A stretch of 45,662 nucleotides of DNA. Origin: Myxococcales bacterium (GTDB lineage: Bacteria; Myxococcota_A; Bradymonadia; UBA7976; UBA1532). Position 1 is the first letter of the stretch. Each line of letters opens with the position of its first letter. The notes under the pieces are model-generated. The model saw only the letters and a program-made list of their open reading frames with translations. It was not told where the DNA came from and did no database searches. The position numbers and the translations under genes are program-made. Of this stretch, positions 32,810 to 38,988 are shown in pieces. The stretch covers positions 1-45,662 of the forward strand of contig JACKDL010000040.1 of the NCBI GenBank assembly GCA_020633555.1. Direction: 5' to 3'.

Positions 32810-35209
32810 ATGAACCTCACCCACTCGATGAAGCGCTGGGCCACGGTTGGGCTGGCGAGCGCGTTGATCTTCGGCTGTACCGCCGGCGGGGGCGGAGGCG
32901 GCTCTGCCGACGGCGGCGCGGCGGTGGACGGTGGCGGCGCAGGGGGTGCCGGCGGCACAGGGGGCGCCGGTGGCGCCGGCGGCGCTGGCGGCGCTGGTGG
33001 CATGGGCGGCGCCGGCGGCGCTGGTGGCATGGGCGGCGCCGGCGGCGCGGGTGGCATGGGCGGCGCCGGTGGCATGGGCGGCGCCGGTGGCATGGGCGGC
33101 GCGGGCGGTGCCGGTGGTGCGGTGCCGCCGGCCTGCGAGGACGGGGCGGTCGAGGGCTGCGCCGTCGAAGGCGGCTGCGAGGGCCGCCGCGCCTGTGTCG
33201 CCGGCCAGTGGGCTGCCTGCGAGGCCCCGCTGGAGATCTGCGACGGCGCGGACAACGACTGCGACGGGGCCACCGACGAAGGCTTCCCCGCGCTGGGCGA
33301 AGGCTGCGAGGTGGGCCAGGGGCTGTGTCTGGCCGCGGGGCAGGTGGTGTGTACCCCGGACGGCCTGGACACGGTGTGTGGCGCCGTGGCCGGGCAGCCC
33401 GGCGTGGAGGTGTGTGACGGGCTGGACAACGACTGCAACGGCGCTGTGGACGACGGTGTGCCGCCGTCGGTCTGTTACACCGGCCCCGCCGGTACGGCGG
33501 GGGTGGGGGTCTGTCGTACGGGCGAGCAGGCGTGCGCCGTGGGCGGGGTCGATCGGGATCGCGCCAAGGGCGAGCTGCCCGTGGGCGCCTGCGAGGGTCA
33601 GGTGCTGCCCGGGCAGGAGATCTGCGACGACGGGTTGGACAACGACTGCGACGGGCAGACCGACGAGGGCTGTGAGGCCCCGGCGGCGGTGTGTGGCAAC
33701 GGCATCGCCGAGGCGGGCGAGCACTGCGACGACGGCAACCAGGTGGCCGGTGACGGTTGCAGCGCCGCGTGCGACTTCGAGGCGCCGGTGGGCGGCGTGA
33801 TCATGCGCTGTGGGATCTCGGTGCGCGACGTGGCCACCTTCGTGCGGCCCGAGGACGGGCTGCAGGTGCAGGCGGGCTGCGTGCCCGACGCCAACACCGT
33901 GGCGCTGCTGATCACACGCGATGGGGTGGGGCAGCTTCAGGCAGCCCCGCTGCAGGCCTTCCTGGCGGCCGGGGGCAACGTGCTCACCGAGTTCTCGGCG
34001 TCGGACGAGGTGTTCAACGCGGCGTTCCCCGGCGAGCCGGTGGTCCAGGGCGCGCGCGGCGGGGCCTGCCAGGACAACGTGAACCCGGTCGTCCGCGCGA
34101 GCCTCGACGACGACTTCTGGCGGATCCACGGGGCCCTGCCCGTGCAAGCGCCGGCCTCGACGGGCTGCGGGTACGACGTGGGCGCCTTCCCGGGCATCGT
34201 GCCGCTGGGCGGCGTCGAGGACGGGATGATCAACCTGGCCTACCGCCCGCTGGGGGCCGGCCGACTGTGGCTGGTGGATCAGGACTGGCAGGACACGGAC
34301 ATGGGGCCGGACGCCTTCAACGCCGCCACCCGCGCCCTCCTGCGGTCGATGATCCTGTGGCCGGCCGGGGACGGCGCCCCGGTGGGGCCCGGGGCGGCGC
34401 TGGTGCCCGGGGTGCAGCTCGACGTGTCCGAGGCCGCTGTGCGGGCCCGCGGCTTCGTGCCCTGCTACAGCAGCCTCTACGCCGAGGGGGCCGAGGGGCC
34501 CCAGCACGGGCTGGACGCCCTGCTGACGGCCTGCCAGGGCCGGGATCTGATGCTGGCCTGCCGGCCGGTGGGGCAGGCCAACTTCACGGTGGCCGCCGAG
34601 GGGCGCTTCGAGGACGTGACCTTCCCGGTGCCCAACGAGGCGGCGGCCTCGCACACGGCCAACGGCGTGGCCTGGTACTTCGGCCGCAGCTTCTCGTGGG
34701 GCTTCGCCGGGGCGGGGGCGGTGCTCGAACGCAATAGCTGCGACGTGGCGGCGGGGCAGGACCCGGCGCGGCTGTGCTGGCACACCAGCGGCGAGCGCAT
34801 CGACGGGGGCTACCGCTGTGGGAGCACGTCGAACCTGAACGGCAGCCGCGACTGGGAGCGGGTGGTGCTGGCGCGGGCGGGCGAGCCCGAACCCGAGGGC
34901 GTGCGCCTGGGCGCGGCGCGGGGCTTCGGCCATCACGGAAGCTGCGACACCTTCAACGGGTGCCAGAACGCAGCCACCTGCGCGAACACGGCCTGCCGCT
35001 TGGAGGGCCACGGGGCCGCGGTCGCCTGGCTGGAGGGGCGCTGCCAGGATCTGGCGGGCATGATCCCCGGCTTCGACTGCGATCTGTTCCGGGGGCTGCA
35101 GCCGCCCGACCTGGACACCGCCTGGGTCAACGGCTGCAACATCCCGGTGGCCTACGACGTGGTGTGTGCGCCCGCGGGCGACGCGCCGCGGCCCATCCCC
35201 GCGCCGTGA
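32810..35209 (+). CDS. MopE-repeat, Cys-rich lipoprotein with Gly-rich linker
   Basis: ATG 32810 with GGAAGGA upstream (ATG 32828 possible); 799 residues. The signal ends in LIFGC (lipobox). Residues about 25-103 are a Gly/Ala/Met low-complexity linker. Three MopE-type motifs follow (CDGADNDCDGATDEG about 143, CDGLDNDCNGAVDDG about 202, CDDGLDNDCDGQTDEGC about 271; PF11617-like). A Myxococcus Cys-rich repeat comes next (CGNGIAEAGEHCDDGN...DGCSAACDFE, about 294-324). The remaining 475 residues hold two unrecognised segments: an alpha/beta one (VALLITRDGVGQLQAAPLQAFLAAGGNVL) and a Cys-rich C-terminal one. Probably an outer-membrane surface protein. MopE of Methylococcus binds copper, but copper binding here is untested. 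Confidence 0.83.
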   Translation: MNLTHSMKRWATVGLASALIFGCTAGGGGGGSADGGAAVDGGGAGGAGGTGGAGGAGGAGGAGGMGGAGGAGGMGGAGGAGGMGGAGGMGGAGGMGGAGGAGGAVPPACEDGAVEGCAVEGGCEGRRACVAGQWAACEAPLEICDGADNDCDGATDEGFPALGEGCEVGQGLCLAAGQVVCTPDGLDTVCGAVAGQPGVEVCDGLDNDCNGAVDDGVPPSVCYTGPAGTAGVGVCRTGEQACAVGGVDRDRAKGELPVGACEGQVLPGQEICDDGLDNDCDGQTDEGCEAPAAVCGNGIAEAGEHCDDGNQVAGDGCSAACDFEAPVGGVIMRCGISVRDVATFVRPEDGLQVQAGCVPDANTVALLITRDGVGQLQAAPLQAFLAAGGNVLTEFSASDEVFNAAFPGEPVVQGARGGACQDNVNPVVRASLDDDFWRIHGALPVQAPASTGCGYDVGAFPGIVPLGGVEDGMINLAYRPLGAGRLWLVDQDWQDTDMGPDAFNAATRALLRSMILWPAGDGAPVGPGAALVPGVQLDVSEAAVRARGFVPCYSSLYAEGAEGPQHGLDALLTACQGRDLMLACRPVGQANFTVAAEGRFEDVTFPVPNEAAASHTANGVAWYFGRSFSWGFAGAGAVLERNSCDVAAGQDPARLCWHTSGERIDGGYRCGSTSNLNGSRDWERVVLARAGEPEPEGVRLGAARGFGHHGSCDTFNGCQNAATCANTACRLEGHGAAVAWLEGRCQDLAGMIPGFDCDLFRGLQPPDLDTAWVNGCNIPVAYDVVCAPAGDAPRPIPAP
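32932..33120 (+). repeat. Gly-rich coding tandem repeat
   Basis: A low-complexity array of GGCGCCGGTGGC/GGCATGGGC-like units encodes GGAGGAGGMGG-type linker just after the lipobox Cys of the MopE-repeat lipoprotein. It probably spaces the folded domains away from the membrane. Its repetitive DNA makes length variation between strains and assembly error likely. Confidence 0.8.
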
Positions 35210-35216
35210 CCGACCG

Positions 35217-35240
35217 GGCGGCGCGCCCTCTGGCGCCGCC
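35217..35240. terminator. Hairpin between convergent genes
   Basis: GGCGGCGC / GCGCCGCC forms an 8-bp stem with an 8-nt loop in the 42-bp gap between the convergent MopE-repeat lipoprotein and barrel-like genes. It has no T-tract, so it is a candidate bidirectional or Rho-assisted terminator. Confidence 0.45.
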
Positions 35241-35251
35241 GAGCCCACCGC

Positions 35252-35758
35252 TCACAGACGCGCCGTGAGCCCCACGCTGGCGGCGTAGCGCAGCTCGGCG
35301 CCCGCCTCGTCCACGGTGCCGTCGAACAGGGCGGGGCGGGCGAACAGCTCCACCCAGGCCAGCCGCACGATGATCTCGGCGCCCGCCGTGACGGTGAGGC
35401 CGGGGATGGCCCCGGTGACCCGCTCGACCGTGGACCACCGGTGGGCGTACGCCACGCCCGCCACGGGGCCCAAGCGCAGACGATCATTGAAGAAGCTGAA
35501 GTGCCACGCGGCCCGCGGGCCCACCTGGAGCAGGCTGAAGGGCTCCCCGAAGGCGGCGGTGATGGCGCCCCCCACCAGCAGCCCCTGCTGGCCGCGGTCG
35601 AGGCTGAGCATCACCGCCTGCCCCATGCGGAAGCGGGGCTCGGCGCCGGCGCCGGTGAGGCGGGCGTCCACCCCGGTGGTGGACTGGCTGAAGAAGCCGT
35701 CGGCGTGGGCGGCCAGCGGCAGCAGGCACTGGGCCACGGCCAGGACCAGGGTCTTCAT
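35252..35758 (-). CDS. Small exported barrel-like protein
   Basis: ATG at 35756-35758 overlaps the stop of the peroxidase gene (ATGA), giving 168 residues with a signal peptide ending AAHADG. The mature part alternates strands with aromatic and Gly residues (FRMGQAVMLSLDRGQQGLLVGGAITAAFG, RAAWHFSFFNDRLRLGPVAGVAYAHRW, AELRYAASVGLTARL) and ends in a strand, as in small outer-membrane beta-barrels. No family is named. Tight coupling to the di-haem peroxidase gene suggests the two act together. Confidence 0.68.
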   Translation of the reverse strand: MKTLVLAVAQCLLPLAAHADGFFSQSTTGVDARLTGAGAEPRFRMGQAVMLSLDRGQQGLLVGGAITAAFGEPFSLLQVGPRAAWHFSFFNDRLRLGPVAGVAYAHRWSTVERVTGAIPGLTVTAGAEIIVRLAWVELFARPALFDGTVDEAGAELRYAASVGLTARL

Positions 35759-37011
35759 GGCTGGCCCTCCACCGTCGCCGCGGCGTCCCAGGCCATGGCC
35801 TCGGCCAGCTCCGTGGCGGTGGGCGCGCGGGTCAGGGCCTCGGGCAGGGGCGGGCAACTCAGCGTCTGCAGGAAGGCCACCAGCGCGGTGGGGTTGCCCG
35901 GATCACGGATCAGGCTGGATCGCTGGCCGAGCAGATCGCCGTCGCCGCGCCCGCGGCGGCCGCGCCGGCGGTAGACGGTGGTGATCCAGGTGCGCAGCCG
36001 GTCGGTGTCGCCCCGGTGGCCGAAGACGGCGCGCTGCGCCACGCCCCGCAGCGGCACCGTGCGGAAGCCGCCCAGGGGGGCCTCGGCCAGCACCATGGCC
36101 TCGATGCGCTGCCGCCCGGCGGTGGGATCGTCCGAGTAGTCGCCTTCGCCGTTGAAGGGGTCGTCCACCAGCGCCTGCAGGCCGGCGGGGCGGCCCAGCT
36201 CGTCGGAGTCGGCGCGCTCCAGGCCCAGGTTGTGGAAGGCGCCGTCGCTGAGGGTCGCGCCGCCGTGGCAGCGGGCGCAGTCGCCCTGGTCGCGGTCGAG
36301 GAACTGGGCGGCGCCCTGCAGCTCGAGGGCGGTGAGCTCGCCCTCGCCTCGCAGGTAGCGGTCGAGCCGCGTGTCGGTGCACAGCAGCTTGCGCTCGTAG
36401 GCCTCGATGGCCTTGCCCACGTTGGCCGCGACGCGATCGATGGCGTCGCGCTGCGCGGCGCTCAGGGCCGCCCAGGCGTCGTCGCCGGGCTTCGCGCGGG
36501 GGGGCAGATCACCCAGGTCGGGCAGGGGCCCGAACACCGACTCGTAGTAGGGGCGGTAGGGGCCGGCGATGCGGTGAGCCAGCTCGACGCGGGTGAAGTC
36601 GTGCTCGGCGGGGTGCTCCAGGGCCTGGATGGGCTGCGACCACAGGTGATCCACCCGGCCGTTCCACATCCACACCCGCTGGAACGCCACGTTCAGCAGG
36701 CCGGGCGCGTGCAGTGAGCCGGGCCGATCGAAGGCGCCGGGCGAGGTGGGGCGCGGATCGCCGAAGCCATGCTCCGGCTGGTGGCAGGTGGCGCAGGCGA
36801 CCTGGCCGTCGGCGCTGAGATCGGCGTCGAAGAACAGGGCCTGGCCCAGCGCCGCAGCCTTCGGATCGTCGGCGTGGGCGTTGGTGGGTGAGGCGGGCAG
36901 GGCCCCGGCCTCCAGCGGGGCGATGCGGCTGAAGTCGGGGCCGTCGCAGGCGGCCAGGGCCAGGCAGGCCGGCAGGGCCACGCACAGGGCGGGCAGGCAG
37001 TTTCGAGACAC
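35755..37011 (-). CDS. Di-haem cytochrome c peroxidase / MauG-like lipoprotein
   Basis: ATG at 37009-37011; 418 residues. The signal peptide ends in the lipobox LALAAC. Two haem c sites: CATCH (about residue 73) and CARCH (about 247). Family segments include ALGQALFFDADLSADGQVACATCHQPEHGFGD, a WNGRVDHLWSQPIQALEHPAE segment like the MauG/MbnH/CCP group, and the C-terminal TVPLRGVAQRAVFGHRG. Classical members reduce H2O2 with electrons from a small cytochrome; MauG/MbnH relatives oxidise Tyr or Trp in partner proteins. It faces a MopE-repeat lipoprotein, and MopE/MbnP-type proteins are known partners or neighbours of such enzymes, but the link here is inferred. The first gene of a two-gene operon. 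Confidence 0.87.
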   Translation of the reverse strand: MSRNCLPALCVALPACLALAACDGPDFSRIAPLEAGALPASPTNAHADDPKAAALGQALFFDADLSADGQVACATCHQPEHGFGDPRPTSPGAFDRPGSLHAPGLLNVAFQRVWMWNGRVDHLWSQPIQALEHPAEHDFTRVELAHRIAGPYRPYYESVFGPLPDLGDLPPRAKPGDDAWAALSAAQRDAIDRVAANVGKAIEAYERKLLCTDTRLDRYLRGEGELTALELQGAAQFLDRDQGDCARCHGGATLSDGAFHNLGLERADSDELGRPAGLQALVDDPFNGEGDYSDDPTAGRQRIEAMVLAEAPLGGFRTVPLRGVAQRAVFGHRGDTDRLRTWITTVYRRRGRRGRGDGDLLGQRSSLIRDPGNPTALVAFLQTLSCPPLPEALTRAPTATELAEAMAWDAAATVEGQP

Positions 37012-37021
37012 GGGGGACCTC

Positions 37022-37040
37022 CGAAGTGGTGCTCACTTCG
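37022..37040. promoter_or_regulatory. Inverted repeat upstream of the di-haem peroxidase gene
   Basis: CGAAGTG-GTGCT-CACTTCG, a perfect 7-5-7 dyad, lies 10 bp upstream of the peroxidase start codon in the 106-bp gap after the PadR gene. It overlaps the ribosome-site region, so it could be an operator or an RNA hairpin controlling translation. No promoter is clear beside it. Confidence 0.45.
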
Positions 37041-37117
37041 TCGGTGCCCGGTGGGGGCAGCGTCCTTCGCCGGCGGTGGGGATTGTGCGGCCCGTGGTCC
37101 GGCGATTGGCCCCGCGC

Positions 37118-37624
37118 TCAGTCGGCCAGCAAGGCGGCCAGGGTGTCGCGCTCGAGCTCGGCGGTCATGCGCAGGAGCCGCAGCGCCGCGCCGGCGCTGC
37201 CCGGGTGTTCTGGGAAGGCCGCCCAGTGGCGGACCTGGCGGATCCGGTCGGCGAGCAGCCGCGCCAGGGCGCTGCGGCGGGCCGCCGGCGGCAGCTCGTC
37301 CACGCCGGCGAGCACCACCGCCAGCGGGGTCAGGGTGCCGGTGGCCGCCTTCAGGCAGGTGCGCAGGAGCGCCTGGTAGCCCGCCTCGCCGGCGTCCGTC
37401 AGGCGCAGCTCCTGTCGCTCGGGCCGGGCCGAGTCCTTGACGGCGTCGCCCTGCAGCCAGCCCCGGTCCAGCAGACGGCTGAGCGTGGCGTACACGGTCG
37501 GGCGCTTCAGCCCCAGGGCGGGCCCGAGGGCGCCGTCGAGCGCGTCGGCCACCGCGTACCCGTGGCCCGGGTGGGCCCGGACCACGGCCAGCACGGCCAG
37601 CTCACGGTGTTTCGCCAGGCTCAT
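37118..37624 (-). CDS. PadR-family transcriptional regulator
   Basis: ATG 37622-37624; 168 residues. Typical PadR start: LAVLAVVRAHPGHGYAVADALD, then LKRPTVYATLSRLLDRGWLQGD as the recognition helix and wing, and RQELRLTDAGEAGYQALL. A C-terminal helical dimerisation region follows (AARRSALARLLADRIRQVRHW...LRLLRMTAELERDTLAALLAD). PadR proteins usually repress their own operon and respond to small, often phenolic or toxic ligands. It lies 11 bp downstream of the ABM-like gene, so both are probably transcribed from the promoter that contains the 20-bp palindrome at 37974. Confidence 0.85.
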   Translation of the reverse strand: MSLAKHRELAVLAVVRAHPGHGYAVADALDGALGPALGLKRPTVYATLSRLLDRGWLQGDAVKDSARPERQELRLTDAGEAGYQALLRTCLKAATGTLTPLAVVLAGVDELPPAARRSALARLLADRIRQVRHWAAFPEHPGSAGAALRLLRMTAELERDTLAALLAD

Positions 37625-37635
37625 GGGCCCTCAGA

Positions 37636-37950
37636 TCAGCTCAGCCGGCCGCTCACCGGCGTCAGGTCGTACATCTCGAAGGTGTCGATGATGCCCGACA
37701 GGTCGAGGTGCTCGCCATGATCGGCCTTGCCCTCGTCGGTGGCGAGGTAGTCGTACAGATCGGCCTTGGCGCGCAGGGTCACCCAGACCACCACGGCGTT
37801 GCGCTCGCGATCGACGCCCACCTGGCGGGCGACGAGGCCGGGGACCTTGCCGTCCATGCGCTCGGAGGGGGTCTTGGCGACCTGGACCAGATCGTCCAGG
37901 CGGCCGGGCTTGGCGGTGGAGACGCTGACGAAGGTGTAGGTGGGTTCCAT
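37636..37950 (-). CDS. Small ABM-like (dimeric alpha/beta barrel) protein
   Basis: ATG 37948-37950 with GAAGGAA upstream; 104 residues. The frame continues far upstream without signals, so this start is chosen for the ribosome site and the sensible N-terminus (MEPTYTFVSVSTAKPGRLDDLVQVAKTPSE). The pattern of strand, helix, strand (NAVVVWVTLRAKADLYDYLATDEG) matches antibiotic-biosynthesis-monooxygenase (ABM/EthD-like) ferredoxin folds, many of which are dimeric and act on quinone or haem-like ligands. Reaction unknown. Cotranscribed with the PadR gene, whose ligand may relate to its substrate. Confidence 0.72.
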   Translation of the reverse strand: MEPTYTFVSVSTAKPGRLDDLVQVAKTPSERMDGKVPGLVARQVGVDRERNAVVVWVTLRAKADLYDYLATDEGKADHGEHLDLSGIIDTFEMYDLTPVSGRLS

Positions 37951-37973
37951 GGAGGTTCCTTCTTTCCGCTTTG

Positions 37974-37993
37974 AATAGTCAGGAGTGACTATT
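37974..37993. promoter_or_regulatory. Perfect 20-bp palindrome, probable PadR operator
   Basis: AATAGTCAGGAGTGACTATT: 8-bp perfect arms around GGAG, centred about 33 bp upstream of the ABM-like start. The site is AT-rich against a very GC-rich background. PadR family members bind such dyads in their own promoter region, so autoregulation of the ABM-PadR operon is the simplest reading. Confidence 0.7.
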
Positions 37994-38051
37994 GCCGCCC
38001 CAATGTTGTGCACCGCGGCCGGCCGGTCAAGGGGGGCGGGTCGATTCCGGG

Positions 38052-38861
38052 CTATTCGTCCAGGGAGGCCGACAGCAGCGCCAGCAGCCCGTCGGGATCC
38101 TCCACGTGCACCCAGTGCCCGGTGTCGAGCACCGGCGAGCGTACCCGGGGGTGCAGGGACGCCAGGCGGGCCACGATGTCGGGGGTCCAGCGATCGCTGC
38201 GGCCGGCCCGCAGCAGGTTCAGCCGCAGGCTGGGCGGGGCCGCCTCCAGGAAGGGCCACAGGTCGCAGCGCCAGTAGTCCGCGAACATGGCCTCGATGGC
38301 GGCCAGGTCGAAGCGCCAGCGGAAGCCGTCGGCGGCGCGGTGGACGTTGGTGGTCATCCAGCGGGCGAGCAGGTCGCTGAAGCCGGCATCCTTGAAGTGG
38401 GCCACCACGGCGTCGCGGCTGGGCGCGGGCTGGGGCAGGGTCTTGGCGTGGGCGATGACCTGCGCCACCTCGCGGCCCTGGCCCACCGCCTCGGCGCCGG
38501 TACCGAAGGTGGTGTCGAGCGACCACACGGTGCGCAGCCCCACGCCGAAGTCGCGGGCGTACACCAGGGCCACCTTGCCGCCGTAGCTGTGGCCGATGAC
38601 CGCGCGGGGCCGGCCCACGGCCTGGGCCAGGCGGTCCAGATCCTCGGCGCAGGCCCGCAGGGTGTGCGGCCCGGGCGCGCCGTCGCTGTCGCCGTGGTTG
38701 CGCAGATCCACGTTCACGAAGCGCCAGTCGGGGTGCTCGGCGCTCAGCCGGCGCACCAGGCTGCCCAGGTTGCGGCGGTTGCCCAGGATGCCGTGCATCA
38801 CGAAGGCGGTCTGGAAGGCGTCGTCGGGCCCCACGAGATCGTGGGCAGGCAGGAAGCTCAT
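38052..38861 (-). CDS. Alpha/beta-hydrolase (YbfF-type esterase)
   Basis: ATG 38859-38861; 269 residues. Oxyanion motif HGILGNRRNLGSL, then FVNVDLRNHGDS as in YbfF/ABHD11-type esterases, nucleophile Ser in GHSYGGKVAL, and His in DTGHWVHVEDP near the C-terminus. The acid residue is probably the Asp in SLDTTFG or RSDRWTP. Probably cytoplasmic; it would hydrolyse acyl esters, substrate unknown. Divergent from the CHAT gene, and separated by 101 bp from the ABM-PadR unit, with which it shares orientation only. Confidence 0.82.
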   Translation of the reverse strand: MSFLPAHDLVGPDDAFQTAFVMHGILGNRRNLGSLVRRLSAEHPDWRFVNVDLRNHGDSDGAPGPHTLRACAEDLDRLAQAVGRPRAVIGHSYGGKVALVYARDFGVGLRTVWSLDTTFGTGAEAVGQGREVAQVIAHAKTLPQPAPSRDAVVAHFKDAGFSDLLARWMTTNVHRAADGFRWRFDLAAIEAMFADYWRCDLWPFLEAAPPSLRLNLLRAGRSDRWTPDIVARLASLHPRVRSPVLDTGHWVHVEDPDGLLALLSASLDE

Positions 38862-38900
38862 GGCCCACGGATGCCGGCTGGGGCTGCGGGGTTGCTGGGG

Positions 38901-38955
38901 GGCGCCCTTCGGTGTCAGGGCGCCGGCCGGTGCCCGGGTTCTGTTCCGTGGGCAC
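38901..38955. promoter_or_regulatory. Two inverted repeats in a divergent promoter region
   Basis: GGCGCCC-N10-GGGCGCC (38901-38924) and GTGCCC-N14-GGGCAC (38930-38955) lie between the divergent esterase and CHAT genes. They could be operators or leader hairpins. No convincing -10/-35 pair is visible in this 127-bp gap. Confidence 0.35.
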
Positions 38956-38988
38956 ACTTTGCGGCAAGATCCGCGCCGGAGGGGGCGC

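Noticed and set aside
32932..33120. Gly-rich array considered as a CRISPR or non-coding repeat
   Set aside because: No unique spacers; it is in frame inside a lipoprotein with flanking conserved Cys repeats.
32195..35248. Minus-strand ORF of 1017 codons
   Set aside because: Antisense to the MopE-repeat lipoprotein; includes an AHATGAAHATG-type repeat that simply mirrors the Gly-rich linker.
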